From an uncultured Bacteroidales bacterium (GTDB lineage Bacteria; Bacteroidota; Bacteroidia; Bacteroidales; UBA932), in assembly GCA_944323345.1 (NCBI GenBank), contig CALUSC010000003.1, positions 1-64,000 on the forward strand: a DNA stretch of 64,000 nucleotides, given 5' to 3'. The position numbers and the translations under genes were made by a program. Under the pieces are notes generated by a model. That model was not told the DNA's origin, ran no database searches, and saw nothing but the letters and a program-made list of their open reading frames with translations. Shown piece by piece: positions 51,139 through 61,654 of this stretch (positions are counted from its first letter, which is position 1; the number at the start of each line of letters is the position of its first letter).

Positions 51139-52998
51139 ATGGATAAGAATTCGATTGTAGGTTTTATACTGATAGGGGTAATTTTTTTCGGATTTACCTG
51201 GTATCAGTCTAATCAGTATCAGAAACAAAGGGAATATCAGGCTCAGCTGGATTCGGCCGCCTTGGCCCAGCAGGCATATATGATGGCCCAGGATTCTGTC
51301 GCGGCAATGCCTGCGGGGGAGTATGAGGACGGAGCACAGCTTGCAAGACCCGGAAAATATCTCGATTCGCTGCTGAACAGCCATTATACGGCGGAGGAGC
51401 AGTATGTGACTCTCGGAAATGACAGGCTGGAGCTGGTGCTGACCACCAAAGGTGCGCAGCCGTATTCGGCAAGACTGAATAATTACAGGGCTTATGACAG
51501 TACTGATCTGTATCTTGTAAAGCCAGGGTACAGCGACTATAATATTTCACTCTTTGCCGGGGAGAATATAGATACCAGAGATATGGTTTTCGAACTGGCC
51601 GAGACTACGGATACGACTGTCGTGATGCGGCTGCCGTTCCATAACGGAGGTTATCTCGAACAGAAATATATATTGCCGGAAGGAAGCTATATGGTAAGGA
51701 ACGAGCTTTCCTTTGTCGGGATGGAAGGACTTGTGCCGAAGAAGATAAACAGTTTCGACATCGACTGGAATCTGGTGGTGCCGAGACTGGAAAAGGGATA
51801 TACCAACGAGAAGCAGTATTCGAAACTGGATTATTATTTTTCCGGGGAGAAGAAGCCTGAACAGCTGGGGCGCGGCGGACGCAACGGCAGCGAGAGCATA
51901 GTTTCCAAAGTGAAATGGTTCGCTTTCCAGCAGCAGTTCTTCTCTGCCATCATGACTGCAGGAAATGAATTCAACGCGGCCGATTTCAGCATCAGCTTTT
52001 ATGACGAAAAGGATCCGGACAGGAATCTCATGCTGTGCAGCGCCAGACTTCAGTCGGAGCTGAAACATGATCCTGAACGTGTCACTGTACCGTTCGACTT
52101 TTATTTCGGACCCAACCATTACAGAACACTCAAGAATTACGACCAGCATTACGAGAAAATCATTCCGCTGGGAGGTAGCGTAATCGGTCTTATAAGCAGG
52201 GGCGTGATCATCCCTACATTCAATTTTCTCGGCAAGTTCATCCACAATTACGGCATTATCATCCTGATAATGACAATACTTATCAAGATTGTGGTCTCTC
52301 CGCTGACCATGAAGTCGTACAAGTCATCCGCGAAGATGAATGTAATCAAGCCGGAGATTGACAAGCTTAATGAAAAATATCCGAAGCAGGAAGATGCCCT
52401 GAAGAAACAGCAGGCGATGATGGACTTGTACAGGAGGGCCGGAATCAGCCCGATGGGAGGCTGTCTGCCTATGCTGCTCCAGCTGCCTATCCTCTATGCC
52501 ATGTTCCGCTTCTTCCCGGCATCGATAGAGCTCCGTCAGGAGAAATTCCTGTGGGCAGATGACTTGAGCGCGTATGATTCAATACTGGATCTGCCATTCA
52601 GTATTCCGTTGTACGGTGACCATGTGTCGCTTTTTGCCTTGCTTATGGCACTTTCGATGTTCCTGTATTCGAAGATGACTTCGAGCCAGATGTCGAACGA
52701 TCCGAGCATGGCCGGAATGAAGTTCATGAGTGTCTGGCTGATGCCTATCATGATGCTGTTCATCTGTAACAACCTGTCGAGCGGACTCAGTTATTATTAT
52801 CTTCTTTCGAACCTTATAACGATGCTCCAGACATGGTTTGTCAGACGCTTCCTTGTCGATGAGGCGAAGATACATGCCCAGCTGGCGGCATCTGCCGGAA
52901 AACCGCTGCCTAAGTCCAAATGGCAGCAGAGGCTCGAAGAGGCGCAGAAAATGCAGCAGCAGGCTCTCAAGGAGCAGCAAAAACGTGCGAGGAGATAG
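51139..52998 (+). CDS. yidC: membrane protein insertase YidC
   Basis: 619 residues. N-terminal membrane helix (IVGFILIGVIFFGFTWYQS), a large periplasmic beta domain to about residue 345, and then five C-terminal helices with the insertase signature (MDLYRRAGISPMGGCLPMLL). The C-terminal tail is basic and may bind ribosomes. It inserts inner-membrane proteins with SecYEG and YajC. Confidence 0.95.
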   Translation: MDKNSIVGFILIGVIFFGFTWYQSNQYQKQREYQAQLDSAALAQQAYMMAQDSVAAMPAGEYEDGAQLARPGKYLDSLLNSHYTAEEQYVTLGNDRLELVLTTKGAQPYSARLNNYRAYDSTDLYLVKPGYSDYNISLFAGENIDTRDMVFELAETTDTTVVMRLPFHNGGYLEQKYILPEGSYMVRNELSFVGMEGLVPKKINSFDIDWNLVVPRLEKGYTNEKQYSKLDYYFSGEKKPEQLGRGGRNGSESIVSKVKWFAFQQQFFSAIMTAGNEFNAADFSISFYDEKDPDRNLMLCSARLQSELKHDPERVTVPFDFYFGPNHYRTLKNYDQHYEKIIPLGGSVIGLISRGVIIPTFNFLGKFIHNYGIIILIMTILIKIVVSPLTMKSYKSSAKMNVIKPEIDKLNEKYPKQEDALKKQQAMMDLYRRAGISPMGGCLPMLLQLPILYAMFRFFPASIELRQEKFLWADDLSAYDSILDLPFSIPLYGDHVSLFALLMALSMFLYSKMTSSQMSNDPSMAGMKFMSVWLMPIMMLFICNNLSSGLSYYYLLSNLITMLQTWFVRRFLVDEAKIHAQLAASAGKPLPKSKWQQRLEEAQKMQQQALKEQQKRARR

Positions 52999-53000
52999 AT

Positions 53001-53675
53001 ATGACCGACATTGCATCCGCAATAAGAAAACTTTCCGGGGAACTGCCATCAAATGTAAAATTGGTGGCAGTTTCCAAATTTCACCCGGCCGAAGCCATTA
53101 TGGAGGCATATAAGGCCGGGCAGCGTATTTTCGGAGAAAGCCGTCCTCAGGAATTGGCGGCCAAGGCAGCAGCCCTGCCCGGAGATATCTCGTGGCATTT
53201 CATAGGGCATCTCCAGACAAACAAACTGAAACTCGTGCTTCCGGTGGCGGCGATGGTGGAGTCTGTCGATTCGCTCCATTTGCTCGAAGCGATAGACAGG
53301 TGGGGCGGCGAAAACGGAAAAGTCACTGATGTATTGCTGGAAATGCATATTGCGTCTGAAGAAACGAAACAGGGTTTTTCCCGTGAAGAGATACTCTCAG
53401 TAGTTTCCGATGCGTCGATTTTCCATAACGTGCATATTTCCGGACTGATGGGAATGGCTACTTTTACGGATGACGAGGCGGTGATACGGAAAGATTTTGC
53501 TAAATTAGTGGCTCTCCGGGATGAAATAGCGGCCGGGAGGGACCGTTACCGCGGCTTGCCTCAGGATTTCGGTATCCTGTCTTTCGGCATGACCCATGAC
53601 TACAGGATAGCGGTCGGGATGGGCGCTGATATTGTCCGTATAGGGACATTGATTTTCGGAGAGAGAACATATTGA
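53001..53675 (+). CDS. PLP homeostasis protein, YggS/PROSC family
   Basis: 224 residues from the ATG at 53001, 2 bp after yidC; the longer frame overlaps yidC. VKLVAVSKFHPAEAIMEAY carries the PLP-binding lysine, followed by FGESRPQEL, WHFIGHLQTNK and ILSFGMTHDYRIAVGMGADI with the phosphate-binding serine. It belongs to the fold-type III PLP proteins that buffer pyridoxal phosphate and have no known enzymatic activity. Confidence 0.92.
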   Translation: MTDIASAIRKLSGELPSNVKLVAVSKFHPAEAIMEAYKAGQRIFGESRPQELAAKAAALPGDISWHFIGHLQTNKLKLVLPVAAMVESVDSLHLLEAIDRWGGENGKVTDVLLEMHIASEETKQGFSREEILSVVSDASIFHNVHISGLMGMATFTDDEAVIRKDFAKLVALRDEIAAGRDRYRGLPQDFGILSFGMTHDYRIAVGMGADIVRIGTLIFGERTY

Positions 53676-53710
53676 GCCGGAAGGCGGCAGAAACATAAAC
53701 CAGTTTTCGG

Positions 53711-55705
53711 ATGGAAATTGCGAACAAGATAACAGAAGACGATATCAGGGCAAATATCAAATATCTGGACTTGCTTTCCCTGAATTTTCCCACCATTGCG
53801 TCAGCAAGTACGGAGATCATAAATCTGGAGGCCATACTGAATCTTCCCAAGGGCACGGAACATTTTCTGGCCGATCTTCACGGGGAGAACGAAGCGTTCG
53901 AGCATGTCCTGAGAAATGCTTCAGGGGCCATAAAGAGGAAAGTCAATGAGATTTTCGGGAATTCCCTTTACGAAACCGAAAAAAAGGATCTTTGTACCCT
54001 GATATATTATCCGGAACAGAAACTGCAGCTTATAAAAGAGAGTGTTCCGGACATAAATTCCTGGTACAGTGTCACTCTGAACAGACTGGTCAAGGTGTGC
54101 CAGAACGTTTCATCCAAGTATACGAGGTCAAAGGTCCGCAAGTCGCTGCCGGAAGAGTTTTCGTACATCATACAGGAACTTCTTCACGAGAGCAGTGCGG
54201 ATCCTAACAAGCAGGCTTATATCAATGTGATTATCAGTACGATAATCGATACGTTCAGGGCTGACGATTTCATCATAGCCATGTGTAATCTGATCCAGAG
54301 GCTGACGATAGATTCTCTCCATATTCTCGGAGATATTTTCGACAGGGGACCCGGACCTCACATTATCATGGATACATTATGCGATTATCATCATTTCGAC
54401 ATCCAGTGGGGCAATCACGATATATTGTGGATGGGTGCCGCTGCCGGCAATGACGCCTGCATCGCCAATGTCATAAGGCTTGCCATGCGCTACGCGAACC
54501 ATTCTGTCCTCGAAGACGGTTACGGGATAAATCTCCTGCCTCTGGCTACATTTGCCATGGATGCTTATGCCGATGATCCTTGCGCGACTTTCGGTCCGCG
54601 GATAGAAGATGATTCCCAGAAGATAGATGACAAGACCATGCGTCTGCTGGCACAGATGCACAAGGCGATAAGTATCATTCAGTTCAAGCTGGAAGCGGAA
54701 ATAATAGACAGACGTCCTGAATTCCATATGGATGACAGGAAACTGCTCGGACACATAGATATGGACCGGAAAGTCTTCGTCCTGGACGGAAAAGACTACA
54801 GGATGAAGGACTGCTGCTTCCCGACTGTGGATCCTGCCGATCCGTACCGGCTTTCTCCGGAAGAGAGGGAGGTCGTGGACAAACTGCATAATTCTTTCAT
54901 CCGCAGTGAGAAACTCCGAAAGCATATAAAATGCATTTTCCGTTACGGATGTATGTACAATATCTGTAATTCGAATCTGCTTTTCCATGCTTCCATGCCT
55001 CTGAACGATGACGGTTCCCTGAAGGAAGTCGAGATTCTCGGCAGGAAATACAAGGGTCGTGAACTGCTCGCCAGGGTAGGACAGCTCGTCAGGAAAGCTT
55101 ATTTTTCAGGCCCAGCCGACCCTGAAAAAAGCTTTGCCATGGATTATGTATGGTACTTGTGGTGCGGAAAGGATTCTCCGGCATTCGACAAGAGCAAAAT
55201 GGCTACCTTCGAACGTTACTTTCTGGAGGATAAGGAATTGCATAAGGAAGAAAAAGGCGCATACTATACACTGCGTAATGACGAGAATGTCTGTGACCGC
55301 ATACTCGATGCATTCGGCGTGACAGGAGAGCACCGTCATATAATTAACGGACATGTTCCGGTCAAGGCCGCAAAAGGGGAGAAGCCTGTCAGGGCAAACG
55401 GCAAGCTGATGGTAATCGACGGAGGTTTTTCAAAGGCCTATCATCCGGAAACAGGTATTGCCGGCTACACTCTGGTTTATCATTCCCGCGGATTCCAGCT
55501 CGTCCAGCATGAACCTTTCTCATCTGCACAGAAGGCCATAGAGGAAGGCCAGGATATAAAATCCACGACCCAGCTCGTGGAACTCAGCAGCCAGCGCATG
55601 ATGGTCAAGGATACGGATAAAGGCCGGGAACTGATGGTCCAGATTGAAGACTTGAAGAAACTTCTTCTGGCTTACAGGCTCGGAATCATCAAGGAACGTT
55701 CGTAA
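53711..55705 (+). CDS. fbp: fructose-1,6-bisphosphatase, class III
   Basis: 664 residues, the long firmicute/Bacteroidetes class. HFLADLHGENEAFEHVL near residue 53 and HILGDIFDRGPGPHIIMD with DIQWGNHDILWMGAAAG give the calcineurin-like phosphoesterase metal sites; RHIINGHVPVKAAKGEKPV is further down. It dephosphorylates fructose-1,6-bisphosphate in gluconeogenesis. The class is typical of anaerobes. Confidence 0.95.
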   Translation: MEIANKITEDDIRANIKYLDLLSLNFPTIASASTEIINLEAILNLPKGTEHFLADLHGENEAFEHVLRNASGAIKRKVNEIFGNSLYETEKKDLCTLIYYPEQKLQLIKESVPDINSWYSVTLNRLVKVCQNVSSKYTRSKVRKSLPEEFSYIIQELLHESSADPNKQAYINVIISTIIDTFRADDFIIAMCNLIQRLTIDSLHILGDIFDRGPGPHIIMDTLCDYHHFDIQWGNHDILWMGAAAGNDACIANVIRLAMRYANHSVLEDGYGINLLPLATFAMDAYADDPCATFGPRIEDDSQKIDDKTMRLLAQMHKAISIIQFKLEAEIIDRRPEFHMDDRKLLGHIDMDRKVFVLDGKDYRMKDCCFPTVDPADPYRLSPEEREVVDKLHNSFIRSEKLRKHIKCIFRYGCMYNICNSNLLFHASMPLNDDGSLKEVEILGRKYKGRELLARVGQLVRKAYFSGPADPEKSFAMDYVWYLWCGKDSPAFDKSKMATFERYFLEDKELHKEEKGAYYTLRNDENVCDRILDAFGVTGEHRHIINGHVPVKAAKGEKPVRANGKLMVIDGGFSKAYHPETGIAGYTLVYHSRGFQLVQHEPFSSAQKAIEEGQDIKSTTQLVELSSQRMMVKDTDKGRELMVQIEDLKKLLLAYRLGIIKERS

Positions 55706-55718
55706 CTTGAGTCCTGCC

Positions 55719-56903
55719 TTACCGTATCTGCGTCATGGTGCGGATCATGTCGGCCGCAACTGCCTTTGAAGCCCCGGTCCCGCCGAGGGCTTTTCTTATT
55801 TCAGCATATTCGCCGAGCATTCTGGCTCTGTAATCCTTGTCTTCTATGAGGGCACGGATTTCGGATACGAGATTTCGGGCATTGCATTCATCCTGTATCA
55901 GTTCCCTGAATGCCGGTTTGTCCACTATCAGGTTTCCGAGACTGATGAATCTTATCTTGACTATCCTTTTGGCGATAAGGTATGTAAGTCTGCTGCTGAT
56001 GTACCCCACGACCTGCGGAGTGTCCAGCAGGACAGTTTCCAGCGATGCAGTCCCGGAATTTACCACTGCCGCCTCGGCATGCCTTATGACCGACTGTGTT
56101 TCCCCGAAAATAACCCTGATGTCAGAGCCGGCCGGCGCATTTTCAAGAAACGGTGAATAATCCCGCATGCTGCGGGCAGGAGCTCCGGCTATAATGAACT
56201 GATATCCGGCATATTCCGGCAATGCTTTCATTTGTCTGGCAAACTCTGTCAGCACCGGCATCATAGTGGATATTTCCCCTTTCCTCGATCCGGCAAGCAT
56301 CGCGATTATCGGTTTGTCTTCGAGCGAATTCCTTTTAAGGAACTCTTCTCGGCTTTCATTCATTGCCTTCGACGCCGCTATGGAATCCACCAGCGGATTG
56401 CCGAGATATACGGCATCTATGCCTTTCGACTCGAAATAAGGAATTTCAAAAGGGAAGACAATGTACAGCCTGTCGATGTATTGTTTCAGTTTCCTGATAC
56501 GGCCTTCCCTCGATGCCCAGACTTTCGGAGCGATGTAGTAAAATGTCCTGATTCCGTGCCTGTGGGTGAATCCGGCTATCTTGAAATTGAACCCGGGGTA
56601 ATCTATGAGGATGACTGCATCCGGCTGCCAGGAAAGAATGTCTTTTTTGCAGCTCCTGATGTTTCCGAGCAGTTTCCCGGCATGAGTGAAAACTTCCCAG
56701 AATCCCATTATGGCGCCTTCCTTGTAATGGCGTACCAGACCGCCTCCGTTTCCGGCTTTGTCCTTACTGGCATACACCTGGTTCATCAGATCGCCGCCCC
56801 AGAATCTTATCGACGCATCGGGATCCTTACCGTATATTCCTTTCATCAGATTCGATCCGTGAAGGTCGCCGGAAGCTTCTCCGGCAATAATGTAATATTT
56901 CAT
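55719..56903 (-). CDS. lpxB: lipid-A-disaccharide synthase
   Basis: 394 residues. KYYIIAGEASGDLHGSNLMK is the family start, followed by FWGGDLMNQVY, VILIDYPGFNFKIAG, YYIAPKVWASREGRIRK, YLGNPLVDS, MLAGSRKGEI and VNSGTASLETVLLDTPQVVG. It joins UDP-diacylglucosamine and lipid X to make lipid A disaccharide at the inner membrane. It lies 72 bp after surE. Confidence 0.95.
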   Translation of the reverse strand: MKYYIIAGEASGDLHGSNLMKGIYGKDPDASIRFWGGDLMNQVYASKDKAGNGGGLVRHYKEGAIMGFWEVFTHAGKLLGNIRSCKKDILSWQPDAVILIDYPGFNFKIAGFTHRHGIRTFYYIAPKVWASREGRIRKLKQYIDRLYIVFPFEIPYFESKGIDAVYLGNPLVDSIAASKAMNESREEFLKRNSLEDKPIIAMLAGSRKGEISTMMPVLTEFARQMKALPEYAGYQFIIAGAPARSMRDYSPFLENAPAGSDIRVIFGETQSVIRHAEAAVVNSGTASLETVLLDTPQVVGYISSRLTYLIAKRIVKIRFISLGNLIVDKPAFRELIQDECNARNLVSEIRALIEDKDYRARMLGEYAEIRKALGGTGASKAVAADMIRTMTQIR

Positions 56904-56974
56904 CCCTTTTGGCTGGATTTATGGTATAACAAAAATGTTATCTATGCAAACATATTTGTTATATCGTTTTATTA

Positions 56975-57811
56975 TTAAAAAGTTATATCAAAACCGGCTT
57001 CTCGTAGCCGCTTGCATTCGTCGGTGTCGGTACAGTTGATGTTCATAGGGACGACAGTGATGTATCCGGCGCCGTTGTACCTGTGATCGGCATCGGCAGG
57101 ATTTCTGTCGTCATCAATGAATTCACCTGTCAGGACATATAGTTTTTCTCCGTCACCGGCTTCCCTCGCGGCAGCTTCCGCCACATCATCCGGAATACCG
57201 AGTCTGCCGAATGCTTCCGCGTCCCATGGAATGAATTCCCTTATCCATCTGCCGGCTCCCTGGGATGCTACCCGGATTCCTTTAACGGCAACAGACTCAG
57301 GAGGGAAGTTGATGTTGTAATAAACTCCGTATTTTCCGTTCATGGTCTTCATCAGATCCGTGAATATTTCCGGAAGATATTTTTCCACCGATGAGAAGTC
57401 GGCGTCCGGATTCTCCGTATCCATGGAAACGCCGATGGCAGGGATGTCGTTCAGCGCTGCTTCCGCAGCGGCTCCGAGTGTCCCGGAATAGCAGGCTGCA
57501 GATGCAGCGTTCGAACCGTGATTTATTCCCGAAATGACGACATCAGGCTTATTGTCTGCAAAGACAGTATTCAGGGCCAGTTTTATGCAGCTTGCAGGCG
57601 TGGCATCGAAATATGCCATGGAAACGCCGTCCGAGCAGCCGAGCTCCTTATATGCCAGGGCACGTCTGTTCATGGATACAGCCATGGACATTCCGGACTG
57701 GTGCTTTTTCGGAGCAATGACAGTCACCTCCCCGAATTTTTTCATTATTCCGGCCAGAATCCTTATCCCTTTGGCCTGGTAGCCGTCATCGTTCGTTATA
57801 AGAATATTCAT
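56975..57811 (-). CDS. surE: 5'/3'-nucleotidase SurE
   Basis: 278 residues from the ATG at 57811 (MNILITNDDGYQAKGIRIL); the nine extra upstream codons are not family-like and overlap a TATATTTG box. NDDG at 7-10 gives the metal-binding Asp pair, followed by PKKHQSGMSMAVS, VISGINHGSNAASAACYSGT and YYNINFPP. It hydrolyses nucleoside monophosphates. It precedes lpxB on the same strand. Confidence 0.93.
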   Translation of the reverse strand: MNILITNDDGYQAKGIRILAGIMKKFGEVTVIAPKKHQSGMSMAVSMNRRALAYKELGCSDGVSMAYFDATPASCIKLALNTVFADNKPDVVISGINHGSNAASAACYSGTLGAAAEAALNDIPAIGVSMDTENPDADFSSVEKYLPEIFTDLMKTMNGKYGVYYNINFPPESVAVKGIRVASQGAGRWIREFIPWDAEAFGRLGIPDDVAEAAAREAGDGEKLYVLTGEFIDDDRNPADADHRYNGAGYITVVPMNINCTDTDECKRLREAGFDITF

Positions 57812-57906
57812 ATTGCCAATAGTGTGATTCGAGGTCAAATATAATTATACTGTTTTAATTTTTCTAAAAAAATATTGCAATCACTATGATTATTCATAAT
57901 TTTTCT

Positions 57907-57914
57907 TAATTTTG
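57907..57914 (+). promoter_or_regulatory. -7 box (TAATTTTG) of gapA
   Basis: Exact TAnnTTTG match with a leader of about 70 nt to the gapA ATG. No TTTG at 19 bp. Confidence 0.45.
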
Positions 57915-57957
57915 CAAAGATTTTAAAGAGAGCACCAGATTAAGTGCTTTGCGATAA

Positions 57958-58986
<1,029 letters not shown>

Positions 58987-59010
58987 TTTGAAGAACACTC
59001 CAAGTTATCC

Positions 59011-59043
59011 AGCAGGGCCGCGAAGCAGCGGTCCTGCTTTTTT
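59011..59043 (+). terminator. intrinsic terminator of gapA
   Basis: Stem agcagggccgc/gcggtcctgct with a short gaagca loop, then six or more T; 24 bp after the gapA stop. Confidence 0.85.
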
Positions 59044-59069
59044 ACTGATATAAGACAAGTGGTTTAAGA

Positions 59070-60248
59070 ATGACAGAAAAACTCTGGAACAGCAATTATC
59101 TGAAGATCTGGACAGGAAATTTCCTGCTGAACTTTTCGTTTACCCTCATCGTGCCTCTGCTTCCTCTGTATTTGAGCGAAACATTTGGCGCTTCCAATGA
59201 CACCATTGGTATGGCGTTGGCGGGATACACGCTGATGGCGTTGGTAATAAGGCCGTTCAGCGGATATGTCGTGGATAATTATCCGCGAAAGGCTGTCCTG
59301 ATTGTCTGCAATTTTCTGTTTTTCCTGCTTTTTTTCGGGTACATAATAGCCGGCTCCCTGACCCTGTTCACTATATTCAGGACTTTGCACGGAGCGCCGT
59401 TCGGAGCCACTACCGTAGCAGCCAGCACGGTGGCAATAGATGTGCTGCCATCATCCAGAAGGACGGAAGGGATAGGCTATTATGGGCTGAGCAACAATCT
59501 GGCTACTGCTCTCGGCCCGGTCCTGGCGATCTATATGCTCCAGGCTTTCGAGGGAGACTTTCACGCATTGTTCTGGATATCGACAGCCTTCTCTCTGGCC
59601 GGTCTGCTGATAGATGCATCGATAAAGCTGCCGGCGAGGGAGTTCAGACCCGAAAGGAAAGTCATATCGCTCGACCGTTTCTTCCTGCTCAAAGGATGGC
59701 GTGAAGCTGTAGCGATAGTCTGCTATGCGTTCAGTTATGGCGTAGTCTCGACCTATGTGGCAATTTACGGAAAAGAAGAACTCGGGATAACAGGAGGTAC
59801 GGGCATATTCTTCACTCTTTTTGCCGTAGGCCTTATCGTTTCCAGGCTGACCGGAGCAAAGGCCTTAAGACAGAACAGAGTGACGTATAACGCTTCTGTA
59901 GGTACCGTGGCCGCAATGTGCGGATATCTGCTTTTCGCTGCAGTACATAATCCGGTCGGGTATTTTGCCTCTGCCTTTATCATCGGCCTCGGCAACGGAC
60001 ACATGTATCCCGCCTTTCAGAACATGTTCATAAATCTGGCGGAAAACAGCCAGCGGGGGACTGCCAATTCATCGATACTTACTTCATGGGACGCGGGACT
60101 CGGTCTCGGTGTCCTTTTCGGAGGCATGCTTTCCGAACATTTCGGATATCACAGTTCTTTCTGGGCCGCTCTTGCAGTAAATGCCGCCGGTGTCGCATGG
60201 TACTTTGTGTTTGCCAGACAACATTTCGAATCCAATAAACTCAGATAG
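59070..60248 (+). CDS. MFS transporter
   Basis: 392 residues, twelve predicted membrane helices. The loop 2-3 motif GYTLMALVIRPFSGYVVDNY PRKA-type segment and the helix-4/5 region (TLHGAPFGATTVAASTVAID) fit the multidrug/sugar-efflux branch of the major facilitator superfamily. FAVGLIVSRLTG is present in the second half. The substrate is unknown. It lies between gapA and rubrerythrin, with no operon partner. Confidence 0.85.
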   Translation: MTEKLWNSNYLKIWTGNFLLNFSFTLIVPLLPLYLSETFGASNDTIGMALAGYTLMALVIRPFSGYVVDNYPRKAVLIVCNFLFFLLFFGYIIAGSLTLFTIFRTLHGAPFGATTVAASTVAIDVLPSSRRTEGIGYYGLSNNLATALGPVLAIYMLQAFEGDFHALFWISTAFSLAGLLIDASIKLPAREFRPERKVISLDRFFLLKGWREAVAIVCYAFSYGVVSTYVAIYGKEELGITGGTGIFFTLFAVGLIVSRLTGAKALRQNRVTYNASVGTVAAMCGYLLFAAVHNPVGYFASAFIIGLGNGHMYPAFQNMFINLAENSQRGTANSSILTSWDAGLGLGVLFGGMLSEHFGYHSSFWAALAVNAAGVAWYFVFARQHFESNKLR

Positions 60249-60268
60249 TAGATTTTATTATATAATCA

Positions 60269-60298
60269 TTGGATTTAGAATTAAATTCATTATATTTG
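60269..60298 (+). promoter_or_regulatory. promoter of the rubrerythrin gene
   Basis: TTGG at 60269-60272, an 18-bp spacer and TATATTTG at 60291-60298, 42 bp before the ATG. Confidence 0.6.
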
Positions 60299-60340
60299 CC
60301 AAAGTTTTACTAAATTTTAATAATTCTAAATTCGAGTATC

Positions 60341-60883
60341 ATGAAGGATCTGAAAGGAACAAAGACCGAGGCTAATCTCCAGGCTGCCTTTGCCGGAGAG
60401 TCACAGGCAAGAAACAAATACACTTACTATGCTTCGAAAGCTAAGAAAGACGGATACGTCCAGATAGCTTCCATTTTCGAGGAAACTGCAAATAATGAAA
60501 AGGAACATGCCAAGATATGGTTCAAGCTTCTTCATGGAGGCGAGGTGCCTTCTACCGAAGTCAATCTCCTCGATGCTGCTGAAGGCGAAAACTATGAATG
60601 GACGGACATGTATGCCGGCTTTGCAAAAGAAGCACGCGAAGAAGGCTTTCCTGAAATAGCCGTGCTTTTCGAAAAGGTGGGTGCTATCGAGAAAATGCAT
60701 GAAGAGCGTTACCGCAAGCTTCTGGCAAACGTCAAGGACGGACTTGTATTTTCAAAAGACCAGGATATGATATGGGAATGTTCGAATTGCGGCCATATCG
60801 TCATTGGAAAGAAAGCTCCGGAAATGTGTCCTGTATGCAAACATCCGAAGAGCTACTTCAAGATTCACAGCGAAAATTATTAG
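60341..60883 (+). CDS. rubrerythrin
   Basis: 180 residues. The ferritin-like four-helix diiron domain carries the EXXH-type ligands ([43 protein letters not shown]). The C-terminal rubredoxin domain has CSNC and CPVC. It reduces hydrogen peroxide in anaerobes with electrons from NADH or rubredoxin, protecting oxygen-sensitive hydrogenase and 2-oxoacid oxidoreductases. It stands alone behind its own promoter and a strong terminator. Confidence 0.96.
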   Translation: MKDLKGTKTEANLQAAFAGESQARNKYTYYASKAKKDGYVQIASIFEETANNEKEHAKIWFKLLHGGEVPSTEVNLLDAAEGENYEWTDMYAGFAKEAREEGFPEIAVLFEKVGAIEKMHEERYRKLLANVKDGLVFSKDQDMIWECSNCGHIVIGKKAPEMCPVCKHPKSYFKIHSENY

Positions 60884-60886
60884 AAT

Positions 60887-60923
60887 AAAAAAAATGGATG
60901 GCTGATCAGCCATCCATTTTTTT
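60887..60923. terminator. bidirectional terminator between rubrerythrin and pssA
   Basis: A perfect palindrome, atggatggct/agccatccat around gatc, bounded by A7-8 and T7. It serves both convergent genes. Confidence 0.9.
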
Positions 60924-61646
60924 CTATTTCGAACTGGACAGGTTTATAAGATTCATTATTATGTAAATGACGAATGTCAGCAATATTATCATGGACCAGT
61001 TCAGTCCCAGAAGTGCTACCAGAACGGTGCAGACGCAGAATACGCCGATAAAGGCTATTCTCATTCTGTGCAGCGGAGATTCTGCTTTGTTGCCTTTTTT
61101 GTATTTCATTGAAAACATAGGAATCCGGCTTATCATCAGGGCTGAAAGAATGCCTGTAGAAAGGATGACGAATACCGGGCTTTCAATCCAGAATCTCATA
61201 TTGCTTTCCGGGCTCATGTAAATGTAATATACAAAGGAACCCACTATCATGGCGCATGCAGGAGTGGCAAGCCCCATGAAATTTTCCGTCTGGTTTTCGT
61301 CTATGTTGAATTTGGCCAGTCTGAGGGCTGCGAATACTGTCAGGAAAAGAGGGATGAATGTCACAAGCCGGTGCAGTCCTGCGGCTTCTGCGGCTACATG
61401 GTACATCATGGCCGGAAGCAAACCGAAACTGACCAGATCTGCAAGCGAGTCCAGTTCTTTTCCAATAGGGGAATATGCATTCAGCATTCTGGCGCTGAGT
61501 CCGTCGCAGAAATCGCATAAAGCTGCAGACAGCATGAATATGAAAGCCAGATCAAGCCTGCCGTCGAAAGCACAGATCACACCTATGGCCCCGCAGAGGA
61601 GGTTCATAGATGTGATCGTATTAGGAATGTGTCTGGTAATTTTCAT
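60924..61646 (-). CDS. pssA: CDP-diacylglycerol-serine O-phosphatidyltransferase
   Basis: 240 residues with about eight membrane helices. The CDP-alcohol phosphatidyltransferase signature is complete: CDFCDGLSARMLNAYSPIGK followed by ELDSLADLVSF. ITRHIPNTITSMNLLCGAIG is the family N terminus. It makes phosphatidylserine at the inner membrane. It is 8 bp downstream of the C1 peptidase gene on the same strand. Confidence 0.93.
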   Translation of the reverse strand: MKITRHIPNTITSMNLLCGAIGVICAFDGRLDLAFIFMLSAALCDFCDGLSARMLNAYSPIGKELDSLADLVSFGLLPAMMYHVAAEAAGLHRLVTFIPLFLTVFAALRLAKFNIDENQTENFMGLATPACAMIVGSFVYYIYMSPESNMRFWIESPVFVILSTGILSALMISRIPMFSMKYKKGNKAESPLHRMRIAFIGVFCVCTVLVALLGLNWSMIILLTFVIYIIMNLINLSSSK

Positions 61647-61654
61647 TAAGAAAC